A stretch of DNA of 64,000 nucleotides from an uncultured Clostridia bacterium. GTDB taxonomy: Bacteria; Bacillota; Clostridia; Tissierellales; Peptoniphilaceae. The translations under genes were made by a program, and so were the position numbers. The notes beneath the pieces are model-generated. The model was not told the DNA's origin. It saw only the letters and a program-made list of their open reading frames with translations, and ran no database searches. Positions 34,509-43,169 of the stretch are shown in pieces (within the stretch, counting starts at the first letter, position 1; each line of letters opens with the position of its first letter). The stretch is taken from contig CAMYBS010000006.1 in assembly GCA_947254025.1 (NCBI GenBank), forward strand, positions 1-64,000. The letters are read 5' to 3'.

Positions 34509-35249
34509 CTATTTATAATCTTCTACTGTAATACTTTCGATTACAACATCCTCTACAGGTTTATCATTTTCGTTAACTTTTGACTTTGCAATCTCATCAA
34601 CTACATCCATGCCTTCGTAAACTTCGCCAAAAACTGTATGTTTGTAGTCTAACCAGAATGCTCCGCCTATCTTTTTATAAGCATCGACAACAGCCTTTGG
34701 ATAACCTTTTTCTTCTCCTGCTTCTTCCATTTGTTTTATAAGATCTTCTTGAACAGCTTGACCTTGCACTATAAAGAATTGTGATCCGTTAGTGTTTGGT
34801 CCTGCATTTGCCATGCAAAGTGCACCTCTGAAGTTTCTTGTCTTAATATCAAACTCATCTTCAAATGAACCGCCCCAGATACTTTCTCCACCAGTACCAT
34901 TGCCGTTTGGGTCACCACCTTGAATCATAAAACCATTGATTACTCTATGGAAGATTAGATTGTCATAATACTTATCTTCTGCGTGCTTAGTAAAGTTTTC
35001 TACCGCCTTTGGTGCAACATCTGGAAGTAGTTTTACCTTGATGTCTCCCTTATTAGTCTTGATAGTTGCCACCTTGTCTCCTGCTTTAGGGTTTTGTAGC
35101 TGAACTAGTTCAGCATCATCAGTAGTAACTTCGCTTTCGCTTCTTTCTTTTTTCATTTCTCCCTCACCACCATTGTCATTTTTCTTGCTACATGCAGTTA
35201 AACTAAAGCACATAGCCATCATTAATAATAATAAAATTATCTTTTTCAT
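34509..35249 (-). CDS. Peptidyl-prolyl cis-trans isomerase lipoprotein (cyclophilin type)
   Basis: 246 aa. Signal peptide [20 protein letters not shown] ends in a lipobox with Cys at residue 20, then an acidic linker. The cyclophilin domain (about 60-245) contains [60 protein letters not shown] and [14 protein letters not shown], which supply the active-site Arg (FHRV), Phe and Gln residues. It is exposed outside the membrane and probably helps fold secreted proteins. The start lies 8 nt after the DUF1667 gene. Confidence 0.93.
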   Translation of the reverse strand: MKKIILLLLMMAMCFSLTACSKKNDNGGEGEMKKERSESEVTTDDAELVQLQNPKAGDKVATIKTNKGDIKVKLLPDVAPKAVENFTKHAEDKYYDNLIFHRVINGFMIQGGDPNGNGTGGESIWGGSFEDEFDIKTRNFRGALCMANAGPNTNGSQFFIVQGQAVQEDLIKQMEEAGEEKGYPKAVVDAYKKIGGAFWLDYKHTVFGEVYEGMDVVDEIAKSKVNENDKPVEDVVIESITVEDYK

Positions 35250-35257
35250 AATTCCTC

Positions 35258-35596
35258 CTACTTAAGTATTCTTTTTTGGCTAACTATATTTACATCCAAG
35301 TCTAAAATATTTTCCTTTATCACATCGCCTACATTGATAGGTGCTTTTGTGCGTAAATTAAATATTTCTTTTAATATTGCTTGGTGATAAATTTTCTTTA
35401 CTTTTTTATCAGTCTTTACTGGCAAGCCTGAAACCATCTGACTATCTATCCTAATCTTACCATATACGTAGTCATCTTCCTCTTGAAGAAGGCTCTTCGC
35501 ATAATTGTAGCCTCTTCCGCAGCGATTGCCAGATATTTCATCACCATTGATTCTTATCTTGCAGCAAACTGGGCAGCATACACACTCTACTATCAT
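35258..35596 (-). CDS. DUF1667-family Cys-rich protein
   Basis: 112 aa matching DUF1667: N-terminal [10 protein letters not shown] and [15 protein letters not shown]ys pairs, then [15 protein letters not shown] and [26 protein letters not shown]. The paired CxxC motifs suggest an iron-sulfur or zinc site. The family is usually next to two flavoprotein dehydrogenases of the glycerol-3-phosphate/2-hydroxyglutarate type, but neither is here. Instead it overlaps a MATE transporter by 4 nt (ATGA). Confidence 0.85.
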   Translation of the reverse strand: MIVECVCCPVCCKIRINGDEISGNRCGRGYNYAKSLLQEEDDYVYGKIRIDSQMVSGLPVKTDKKVKKIYHQAILKEIFNLRTKAPINVGDVIKENILDLDVNIVSQKRILK

Positions 35597-36945
35597 GCTA
35601 TCACCTTCGGTTCTATCTCTTTTTTAAGTATAAGCTTAAACCAAACATAGGCAACTATACCCTTAAGTATTGACGATAACGATATCGCTATCCATACGCC
35701 ATTTAGTCCGTAGTATTTCATAAAGAATATTGCAAATGGTATACGCATTAGATTTAGTACTACTCCAGAGTATGATGGTTCTTTCGTCCTGCCTATACCG
35801 TTGAAAAATCCTGTTACACCTATCTCTATAACCATGAACAATTGCGAATATCCAAGTATCCTTAAGTAGTCAGCGCCTGCTTGCATTGCTACTGGATCTT
35901 TTGGCAAGAATGCAGAGAATATTGGTCTAGCAAATACTATAAGTAATAAAGATGTTGCTGTACCAAGTGTCGCCATGATTCTCATCGATTTTTTAAAGCC
36001 AAGTATAATTCTATCATATGTACCTTTACCGAAGTTCTGTCCGGTAAAAGCAGTGTTTGCAACCGAGAAACCATTTGCTGTCATCCAAGATATTGACTCA
36101 ATTTGCGAACCTATGGACATAGCTGAGACCGCATAAGCACCCAGCTTTGTTAAATAACCTGTTAGTATCATCGAAACGGATGCGTGGCAGGCTTCCATTA
36201 GTGTCATCGGCACTCCTAGTTTTAGTATATGTCTTGTAATCTCCGAAGGCACCTTCTTTAGATAGTTTACTCTAACATAGATTAGGTCGTTCTTAATGCC
36301 TATGAAGATATATATAAGAAAAATTACTAAAGTTGCAATAACTGAAGCTATGGCTGTGCCCATCGCTCCCATATGAAACACGAATATGAACAGTGGATCT
36401 AACACCATGTTTACTACTAAGCCGATAGAGCTTATTATAAATGGTGTCTTACTGTTACCCATGCTGTTAAATGTTGCTGCAAAGAGTGGATTTAAGAACA
36501 TAAAGCCTAAGCCAAAGGCTATAGCTACCATGTATTCACTTGCAAGCTTTTGAACTGCCGCATCGCCTTCTTTGAATGAGTAGAGGCCTATAAGTTCGTT
36601 GTGAAAAATTATAAATATTGCAGCTATTGTCATGGAGATTATAAAGCCTAATCTAAAGCCGCCGCTTATATAGTTTTTCGTGCTTTCCAGGTCGGATTTG
36701 CCAAAGCTTTGCGAAACACCAACAGATAGTCCAACTTGGCACATGATTATCAGTGAGCTAATCAGCCAAAGGTATTGACCGACTATGCCAACTGCGGCAA
36801 CTGCTTGCGTACCAACCTTGCCGAGCCAAAACATATCCGTGATTTGATAAGACATTTGCAAAAGTGAAGTGCCCATAAGTGGTATAGCAAGTTTAAAAAG
36901 TATCGGCGAAATCTCCCCTTGTGTTAAGTCTCTCGATTCCCTCAT
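35593..36945 (-). CDS. MATE-family multidrug/cation efflux transporter
   Basis: 450 aa with twelve hydrophobic segments in two halves. The first half has LAIPLMGTSLLQMSYQITDMFWLGKVG and FMFLNPLFAATFNSMGNSKTPF; the second starts around LKLGVPMTLMEACHASVSMI. This is the NorM/DinF class, which exchanges Na+ or H+ for organic cations. The GTG/ATG start lies directly after the map stop. Drug or metabolite export is the family role; the substrate is not readable. Confidence 0.93.
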   Translation of the reverse strand: MRESRDLTQGEISPILFKLAIPLMGTSLLQMSYQITDMFWLGKVGTQAVAAVGIVGQYLWLISSLIIMCQVGLSVGVSQSFGKSDLESTKNYISGGFRLGFIISMTIAAIFIIFHNELIGLYSFKEGDAAVQKLASEYMVAIAFGLGFMFLNPLFAATFNSMGNSKTPFIISSIGLVVNMVLDPLFIFVFHMGAMGTAIASVIATLVIFLIYIFIGIKNDLIYVRVNYLKKVPSEITRHILKLGVPMTLMEACHASVSMILTGYLTKLGAYAVSAMSIGSQIESISWMTANGFSVANTAFTGQNFGKGTYDRIILGFKKSMRIMATLGTATSLLLIVFARPIFSAFLPKDPVAMQAGADYLRILGYSQLFMVIEIGVTGFFNGIGRTKEPSYSGVVLNLMRIPFAIFFMKYYGLNGVWIAISLSSILKGIVAYVWFKLILKKEIEPKVIA

Positions 36946-37704
36946 CTATACATCACCCTGATAAGTAGTTATTATTACACCATTGTCAGTTAATACTAGT
37001 GTGTGTTCGAATTGCACGCACTTGCTGCCATCCTTTGTTCTAGCAGTCCATCCGTTCTTGTCAAGCTTCATAGCCGCAGAGCCCATGCATATCATTGGCT
37101 CGATAGTAAATGCCATGCCCTTAACAATTCTTGGTCCTTTAACTCCAGTATTGTAGTGGAACACTTGCGGATCTTCATGCATGTTCTTGCCGATTCCATG
37201 ACCAATGAACTCTTTAACTATTGAGTAGCCCTTTGGTCTAGTAAAATCTTCTATGCACTTACCTATCTCGCCTATCCTAACGTTCTCGTCAACTATGCTG
37301 ATAGCTTTGTACATAGCCTCTCTTGTGTGGTCAAATAATTTTTGATCCTCTTCAGAGATTTTACCTACTGGATATGACCAACATGAGTCAGCCATCCAAC
37401 CCTTGTAGTTAACAACCATGTCGATGGAGATGATGTCTCCGTTCTTAAGAACAACGTCCTTACTTGGAAAGCCGTGGCATATCTCATCATTGACTGATGC
37501 ACATATGGCAAATGGAAAGCCTTCGTAACCTTTTTGCTCTGGGTATGCTCCTTGACTAACGATGAAGTCATCAACAAAGTCATTAAGCTCCATAGTTGTT
37601 ACGCCTTCCTTTACTTTGTCTCTTAGCGCATGATGAACGCTTACAAGTATCTTGCCAGCATCAATCATCTTATTAATTTGTTCTTTTGTCTTTAAATATA
37701 TCAT
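36946..37704 (-). CDS. map: Methionine aminopeptidase, type I
   Basis: 252 aa, complete. Metal ligands: Asp in IISIDMVVN, Asp in WMADSCWSYPVG, His in EFIGHGIGKNMHEDP, Glu in AFTIEPM and Glu in VQFEHTLVL. A His in EICHGFP serves substrate binding. It removes initiator Met from nascent proteins. It is the first gene of the operon, from a consensus promoter at 37733-37761. Confidence 0.97.
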   Translation of the reverse strand: MIYLKTKEQINKMIDAGKILVSVHHALRDKVKEGVTTMELNDFVDDFIVSQGAYPEQKGYEGFPFAICASVNDEICHGFPSKDVVLKNGDIISIDMVVNYKGWMADSCWSYPVGKISEEDQKLFDHTREAMYKAISIVDENVRIGEIGKCIEDFTRPKGYSIVKEFIGHGIGKNMHEDPQVFHYNTGVKGPRIVKGMAFTIEPMICMGSAAMKLDKNGWTARTKDGSKCVQFEHTLVLTDNGVIITTYQGDV

Positions 37705-37732
37705 ATCTTACTCCTTTTAAGTCTATTCTATT

Positions 37733-37761
37733 ATTATATATATTTTAGCCTAATATGTCAA
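37733..37761 (-). promoter_or_regulatory. Promoter of the map operon
   Basis: -35 TTGACA (37756-37761), 17-bp spacer, -10 TATAAT (37733-37738); both perfect. Confidence 0.9.
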
Positions 37762-37804
37762 GAAGTTCACAGCCATATAGACACCTATAAACCGTGAACT
37801 TCTT
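37760..37804 (-). terminator. Long hairpin after the P-ATPase gene, abutting the map promoter
   Basis: 11-bp perfect arms AAGAAGTTCAC (37760-37770) and GTGAACTTCTT (37794-37804), with a nested TATAG/CTATA in the loop. It follows the P-ATPase stop by 23 nt and runs straight into the -35 of map; there is no T-run, so terminator activity is uncertain. Confidence 0.5.
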
Positions 37805-37827
37805 AAACATAATTATATCTTATTAAA

Positions 37828-39846
37828 TTATCTAATCCTCAATGTGTTTAGTATAGATATAAGTGTCACACCAACATCGCCAAAGACTGCTAACCATAGT
37901 GGCAATTGTATGAATAGTGATAGTATAATGATGGCTGCCTTAACTATACCTGTGAATATAAGATTCTCTAGTATGATCTTATTAACGAACTGAGATGTGT
38001 CAAAGATGTTTACTATCTTTTCAATCCTGTCATCCATGATAACAATGTCTGATGCTTCGATGGCTGCGTCTGAACCAAGTGCTCCCATGCTTAGACCAAT
38101 GTCTGCTCTCTTTATAACTGGTGAGTCATTTATACCGTCACCAACAAAGGCAACAAGTCCATCGTGACCTTGTTCCTTCTCAAAGAATTTTATTTTATCT
38201 TGAGGAAGTAGTTCTGCCTCAAAGGAATCAATGCCTAAGTCGTGTGCAACCTTTTGTGCGTATATCTTAGTATCTCCTGTAAGCATAACTGGCTTTATGT
38301 TTCTTTCTTTAAGTTCAGTAACAAGTTTCTTTGTTTCATCTTTAATCTCATCTTCGATATAAAGGTGAGCTATAAGCTTATCGTCAAGATATGTGTCTAA
38401 GACCTTGTACTCACTTTGCATATCGCTTGTAACGACCTTTACACTGCCGTATTTTGTTTCAGCTGCTACGCCATTAGAAAGGCTTGTGTAAGAAATGATT
38501 TCGTCTTTATCAATGTCTTCTCTCTCATCAACTATAGCACTTGATATAGGGTGCTTAGAATGATACTCTGCAAGTCTTGCTAAGTGAAGAGCCTTGCCTT
38601 CATCAAAATCAATTGCTTCAACATTAACAAGTTTGAACTTACCACTTGTTAGTGTGCCAGTCTTGTCAAAGCAGAATGTCTTTATGTTTCTAAATCTATC
38701 TAAGAATTTTGTTCCCTTGAATAATATACCGATCTTACTCATCTTGCCTATACCTGAGAAGTATGCTAATGGTACTGAGATGATTATAGCGCAAGGGCAA
38801 GATACTATTAGGAAGGCAAAGCATGTATGAAGCGCTTCCTTAAGCGGCATTATTTTTAATACTGGTGCAATAAGACCAATCATTGCTGCGATGAATACGA
38901 CGATAGGTGTGTAGACTCTAGCAAATTTAGATACGCTAGTTTCAAGCTTTGCTTTATCACTTTGTGAGCTTCTAACAAGCTCTTGTATCCTAGCAGCCGT
39001 TGAGTTCTTTGCAAGCTTTGTTGTTTCTATGATAAGGTAGCCTTCCTTAACGATGGCTCCTGAGTATACATTTTTATCTACATCTACATAAACAGGTTCT
39101 GACTCGCCACTTATATGAGCGTTGTCAACCTTAGCCTTTCCTTCAAGAACCACTCCATCTATGGCGATGGACTCGCCTTCACGAACTATGATTCTTGAGC
39201 CTATACTAACTTCAGATGGTTCTGTCTTAATCTCTTTACCGCCATCCAAAACAGTAGCGAATACTGGTGACTTAACTATAAGCTCTTTGATCTTGTCCTT
39301 CGACTTATCAACTGCGATGTCACTAATGATTTCTCCAATTTGATATAGTAGCGAAACTAGTATTGCCTCTAGGTGCTCACCTATCAAGATGGCGCCGACA
39401 GTTGCAACAGTCATTAAAAACTCTTCAGCTAATACGCCATGTATAGCTCCTTTAATGCCATGTATAATGATGTCATACGAGATAACTAAGTATGAGATGA
39501 TAAAGAAGACCATCTTATATGGGCTGTCAATGAATAAATATGCTCCTAAGCCTATAAGCGATACTAGTATCCTTATTAAAAATAGTTTTGAGAAACCTTC
39601 CTCCTCTTCCTCTTCAGACTCGTCCTCGCCTCTTGTAACTAAGACATCAGGCTCTAAGTTGTTTACGTAGCTCGTAATCTCTCTTAGTACAAGCTGTGCA
39701 TCACTTCCCTCTTTCACCTCTACACTTAGAGTTGAGTTTATAAAGTCAAGGCTCGCACTCTCAACTGAGTCATGACTCTTTGCAAAGTTTTCTATCTTTT
39801 GTGCGCAGTTAGCACAAGTAAGTCCGTTTAAAATTAATTTTTCCAT
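37828..39846 (-). CDS. Heavy-metal P-type ATPase, Zn/Cd/Pb class
   Basis: 672 aa from the ATG at 39846, with GAGGAGG 5 nt upstream; an in-frame start at 39873 would put that site inside the gene. One HMA domain with CANC, then an acidic patch (GEDESEEEEEEG). The ATPase core has A-domain HISGESEPV, membrane metal site SCPCAIIISVPL, phosphorylation site DKTGTLTSG, nucleotide site KHPISSAI and hinge GDGINDSPVI. The SCPCAIIISVPL form fits CadA/ZntA better than CopA (CPCALGLATP). It exports divalent soft metals. No metalloregulator gene is adjacent. Confidence 0.93.
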   Translation of the reverse strand: MEKLILNGLTCANCAQKIENFAKSHDSVESASLDFINSTLSVEVKEGSDAQLVLREITSYVNNLEPDVLVTRGEDESEEEEEEGFSKLFLIRILVSLIGLGAYLFIDSPYKMVFFIISYLVISYDIIIHGIKGAIHGVLAEEFLMTVATVGAILIGEHLEAILVSLLYQIGEIISDIAVDKSKDKIKELIVKSPVFATVLDGGKEIKTEPSEVSIGSRIIVREGESIAIDGVVLEGKAKVDNAHISGESEPVYVDVDKNVYSGAIVKEGYLIIETTKLAKNSTAARIQELVRSSQSDKAKLETSVSKFARVYTPIVVFIAAMIGLIAPVLKIMPLKEALHTCFAFLIVSCPCAIIISVPLAYFSGIGKMSKIGILFKGTKFLDRFRNIKTFCFDKTGTLTSGKFKLVNVEAIDFDEGKALHLARLAEYHSKHPISSAIVDEREDIDKDEIISYTSLSNGVAAETKYGSVKVVTSDMQSEYKVLDTYLDDKLIAHLYIEDEIKDETKKLVTELKERNIKPVMLTGDTKIYAQKVAHDLGIDSFEAELLPQDKIKFFEKEQGHDGLVAFVGDGINDSPVIKRADIGLSMGALGSDAAIEASDIVIMDDRIEKIVNIFDTSQFVNKIILENLIFTGIVKAAIIILSLFIQLPLWLAVFGDVGVTLISILNTLRIR

Positions 39847-39940
39847 AGCTGCCTCCTCTGTGTCATATTGCATTTAATTAATTATATGCTTCATACGTTT
39901 TATATACAAACGCATAAACATATATTTATATATCAATATT

Positions 39941-39969
39941 AATATAACACATCGCTTATAAGAATGCAA
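39941..39969 (-). promoter_or_regulatory. Promoter of the P-type ATPase gene
   Basis: -35 TTGCAT (39964-39969), 17-bp spacer, -10 TATATT (39941-39946). Downstream in the leader a CGTTT-7 nt-AAACG dyad (39896-39912) could be an operator. For the opposing gene only a -10 TATAAT (40033-40038) is clear. Confidence 0.6.
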
Positions 39970-40063
39970 TAGTTTTTTTAAATATTTTTTCTCTTTTAAC
40001 ACTTTTGTATACATTATTAATAAGCTATATGTTATAATTAAGCTATATAGTAAAGGAGGAAAT

Positions 40064-40789
40064 ATGCAAGAAATTATCGAACTGAAAAATTTAAAGAAAG
40101 CATTTAAGATCGGTAAAGAAAGTCTTCTTGTACTTAAAGGCATAGACTTGACTCTCTATAAGGATCAAGCGATATGTATTGTTGGACCATCTGGTTCAGG
40201 TAAATCTACTCTATTGAATATGATGGCTGGGCTCGAAAAGCCATCGTCGGGTGAAATAATTGTCGGCGGCATACACATTGAGAATCTTAATGAAGATGAC
40301 CTAACAAAGTTTAGACAGCTAAACATTGGTTTTGTGTTTCAGTCGTATAACCTCATCCCTACCCTAACCGCACTTGAAAATGTAGGTTTAGGTTTAATAT
40401 TTAAAGGCATATCTAAGAAAGAAAGAGATGAGCGTAGTGCTTATCTACTTGAAAAGGTAGGCCTAAAGGATAGAATGAAGCACAAACCAAGCGAGATGAG
40501 TGGTGGTCAGCAGCAAAGAGTAAGTATAGCTAGAGCTTTTGTAAACAAACCGAAGATAGTCTTTGCAGACGAACCGACAGGTAACCTTGATACTAAGACT
40601 AGTGTCGAGATTATGGAACTAATGACTACTATGACAAAGAAAGACAAGCAAACGCTTATCATAGTAACTCACGATTTAGAAACAGCAGTCTACTCTGACA
40701 GAATCGTTCACGTGCGTGACGGTCTGATTGAGAAGGACGAAATGAACACAGATAAAAAGGAGGCACAATTAAGTGAAGAAGATATTTAG
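40064..40789 (+). CDS. ABC transporter ATPase, LolD/MacB type
   Basis: 241 aa, preceded by AAAGGAGG. Walker A GPSGSGKST, Q-loop FVFQSYNLIPTLTALENV, signature MSGGQQQRVSIARAF, Walker B IVFADEPTGNLD and H-loop IVTHD are all present. The FADEPTGNLD motif is characteristic of the LolD/MacB/FtsE group, whose partners are FtsX-like permeases; one lies two genes downstream. It overlaps the next gene by 17 nt. Together they form a mechanotransmission-type ABC system. Confidence 0.95.
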   Translation: MQEIIELKNLKKAFKIGKESLLVLKGIDLTLYKDQAICIVGPSGSGKSTLLNMMAGLEKPSSGEIIVGGIHIENLNEDDLTKFRQLNIGFVFQSYNLIPTLTALENVGLGLIFKGISKKERDERSAYLLEKVGLKDRMKHKPSEMSGGQQQRVSIARAFVNKPKIVFADEPTGNLDTKTSVEIMELMTTMTKKDKQTLIIVTHDLETAVYSDRIVHVRDGLIEKDEMNTDKKEAQLSEEDI

Positions 40790-43169
40790 CATTTTATTAA
40801 TTGCTATAATGATGATAAGCAGCATGGGTTTGAATATCTATGCTGGCACAACAGGTACAGCTCAAACTAGTGAAGAGGTGGTATTACAATCGTCTAATCA
40901 AAGTTTAAAAATAGGACGTGGTAATACAAGCTCAATTAAATTTACTCTAAGCGGTTCAAGAGATCCTTTAACTAATGTAATCGCTGATACAAGCAGTCTT
41001 AACAATTGCTACGTTACAGATACAAGTGTAATTGGTAACACTATAACAGTTACTGTCATGGCTACTTCAAGTGCTGAGCAAGGCACTTATAAACTTACAG
41101 TTAAAGGTAAAAGCGGTAACAAGAATGTTTATGGTGAAGCTAATATAAGAATTGATGGCGAGTATAGAAAGCCACAAGAAAGACCAGAAGAAAAGATTGA
41201 TGAGATTACTTTAACAAGCAGATCGACTGTTGAAGCAAAACCAGGTGACCATGCATCAATCTTATTCGAAGCAGAAAGAGGCTTTTTTGGTATGAACTTC
41301 TACGGTTTAAGAGCTACAAGTGATAGCCCTAACAACTGCTACATCACAAACACTTTCGGTGGACGTGATGTTGAAGTTAGCATAAAAATTCCTGAAAATG
41401 CTGAAGCTGGCACATATAAAGTTTCTGTCACAGGTAAAACAAGAATTGCTGGCGAATCAGTTAAGGTATATGGTGAAGCTTATGTAAGGGTTAATGGTGG
41501 CAGCCAAAGAAAGGCACAACTAAAAATTAACAGGGTCGATATCTTGCCAGATAATAACGTTGCCCCTGGTGGATCTTTAGCAGTTGGCTTTGAAATTGAA
41601 AATATTTCTGATGTCTTAGCAAGAAACGTTGAACTAAATATCTCAGGTCTTGCAGAAGCAGGCCTTGCATTAAGAAACGGAACTACTACTCAAAAAGTTA
41701 GAAGCATTGAAGCAGGTAAGAAGACATATCTTTATTATGAAATGAACGTCTCTAACACAGCAAAGTTTGGTTCATACGAACTAAAAACTGCTCTTAGCTA
41801 TGAGAGTGAATTTAATAAAGAAACTATAAAAGAAGATACTTCCGTCTTTGTTAATATTGGTGGCGACGCTTCACAAAGCTCACAGCTAATCATACAAGAC
41901 TTAAAGTTCCCTTCTGCAACTCTTGGAGTTAATAACACATTCGAAGTAAGCTTTAAGCTTAGAAACCAAGGTCAATCCATTGCAAAGAGGATTAGAGCTA
42001 CTGCTAAGAGCGAAGACCCAACAGGTGTAGTTTCAAGAACCGTTTCTGAAATACTCGTTAGAGACCTAGCACCTGGCGAGGAAGAAACAGTTAGCTACAA
42101 ATTCTTTACAACAAAGGGCGGCGCTACAAAGAACTACCCTATCAATATCAAGATTGAATACTTTGATGACTTCACTGATACAAAAGAGCCAAAGACTGTT
42201 GAACAAATTGCTGGAGTTTTCCTAAATAATCCAGACAATGCTGGCGATGGCAAGGACGCAAAGAAGTCAACACCAAAGTTAATCATAGATAAGTATGAGT
42301 TCACTCCAAAGCTTCCACTTGCTGGAAACGAGTTCGAGATGAATCTTTCATTCTACAACACAAACGCTAAAAAGGCTGTTAAGAATATTAAGATAGACTT
42401 AACAAGTCAAGACACAAGTAAAAGCGATTCAAACACAGCTGGCTCATCTGTCTTCACACCAGTTGACAGCTCAAATACATTCTATATAGGAAGAATACCT
42501 CCAAATGGCAAGGTTGAAAAGACTATAAAGATGTTTGTTGTTCCAGATGCAACAGCTAAAACTTACAATATAACAGCTAACTTTGAATATGAAGACGACG
42601 AAAATAACGAATATAAGTCAAGTGAAAATATCGGTGTGCCAGTATATCAAGAGTCAAAGCTTGATATAGACCCAATAAACTATCAAACAAACGCTATGGT
42701 AGGCGACAACATCCCTATCACTTGTAACTTCTACAACACTGGTAAGGTTACTCTATACAACTTCAAGGTAACTTTAACAGCTGACAACGCAACAGTTAAT
42801 AACGGCACATACTACATCGGTAACTTCAACCCAGGCGGACAAGATGTTTATGAAGGCACCATCATGCCAAATGAAGCTGGTGAGTTAAAGGCTAAGGTTA
42901 AATTTACTTACGAAGACTCAACAGGCGAAGTTAAGGAAAAGGAAGAAGAGCTTAACATAACAGTAGAAGAAGCTCCACCAATGGATCCTAACGCTGGACC
43001 AGACGGTATGCCACTGCCAGATGGAGCTATGGGAGAGACTCCTTGGTTTAAGAAGCCACTATTCATAATACCAATTGTTCTTCTTATCTTAGGAGCTATA
43101 GGCTTCATAGTATTTAAAAAGCTTAAAAACAAAAAGAAAGAAAAGGATTTGAATATAGATGAAAACTAA
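40773..43169 (+). CDS. Large membrane-anchored extracytoplasmic protein with CARDB-like Ig-fold repeats
   Basis: 798 aa from a GTG at 40773 with AAAAGGAGG about 9 nt upstream. Signal peptide MKKIFSILLIAIMMISSMG. The ectodomain is a chain of about five to six repeated beta-rich units of 110-130 residues with motifs like FKLRNQGQSIAKRIRATAK, LSFYNTNAKKAVKNIKIDL and CNFYNTGKVTLYNFKVTL, each near a later FxIGxIPPxGK-type turn. This is the CARDB/COG1361 pattern. A single C-terminal transmembrane helix (about 765-785, FIIPIVLLILGAIGFIVF) is followed by a basic cytoplasmic tail. It sits between ATPase and permease genes, taking the position held by the adaptor (MacA/YknX) in related systems. Confidence 0.85.
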   Translation: MKKIFSILLIAIMMISSMGLNIYAGTTGTAQTSEEVVLQSSNQSLKIGRGNTSSIKFTLSGSRDPLTNVIADTSSLNNCYVTDTSVIGNTITVTVMATSSAEQGTYKLTVKGKSGNKNVYGEANIRIDGEYRKPQERPEEKIDEITLTSRSTVEAKPGDHASILFEAERGFFGMNFYGLRATSDSPNNCYITNTFGGRDVEVSIKIPENAEAGTYKVSVTGKTRIAGESVKVYGEAYVRVNGGSQRKAQLKINRVDILPDNNVAPGGSLAVGFEIENISDVLARNVELNISGLAEAGLALRNGTTTQKVRSIEAGKKTYLYYEMNVSNTAKFGSYELKTALSYESEFNKETIKEDTSVFVNIGGDASQSSQLIIQDLKFPSATLGVNNTFEVSFKLRNQGQSIAKRIRATAKSEDPTGVVSRTVSEILVRDLAPGEEETVSYKFFTTKGGATKNYPINIKIEYFDDFTDTKEPKTVEQIAGVFLNNPDNAGDGKDAKKSTPKLIIDKYEFTPKLPLAGNEFEMNLSFYNTNAKKAVKNIKIDLTSQDTSKSDSNTAGSSVFTPVDSSNTFYIGRIPPNGKVEKTIKMFVVPDATAKTYNITANFEYEDDENNEYKSSENIGVPVYQESKLDIDPINYQTNAMVGDNIPITCNFYNTGKVTLYNFKVTLTADNATVNNGTYYIGNFNPGGQDVYEGTIMPNEAGELKAKVKFTYEDSTGEVKEKEEELNITVEEAPPMDPNAGPDGMPLPDGAMGETPWFKKPLFIIPIVLLILGAIGFIVFKKLKNKKKEKDLNIDEN

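Noticed and set aside
37828-39846. Copper-exporting CopA
   Set aside because: The membrane motif is SCPCAIIISVPL, as in CadA/ZntA, not CPCALGLATP.
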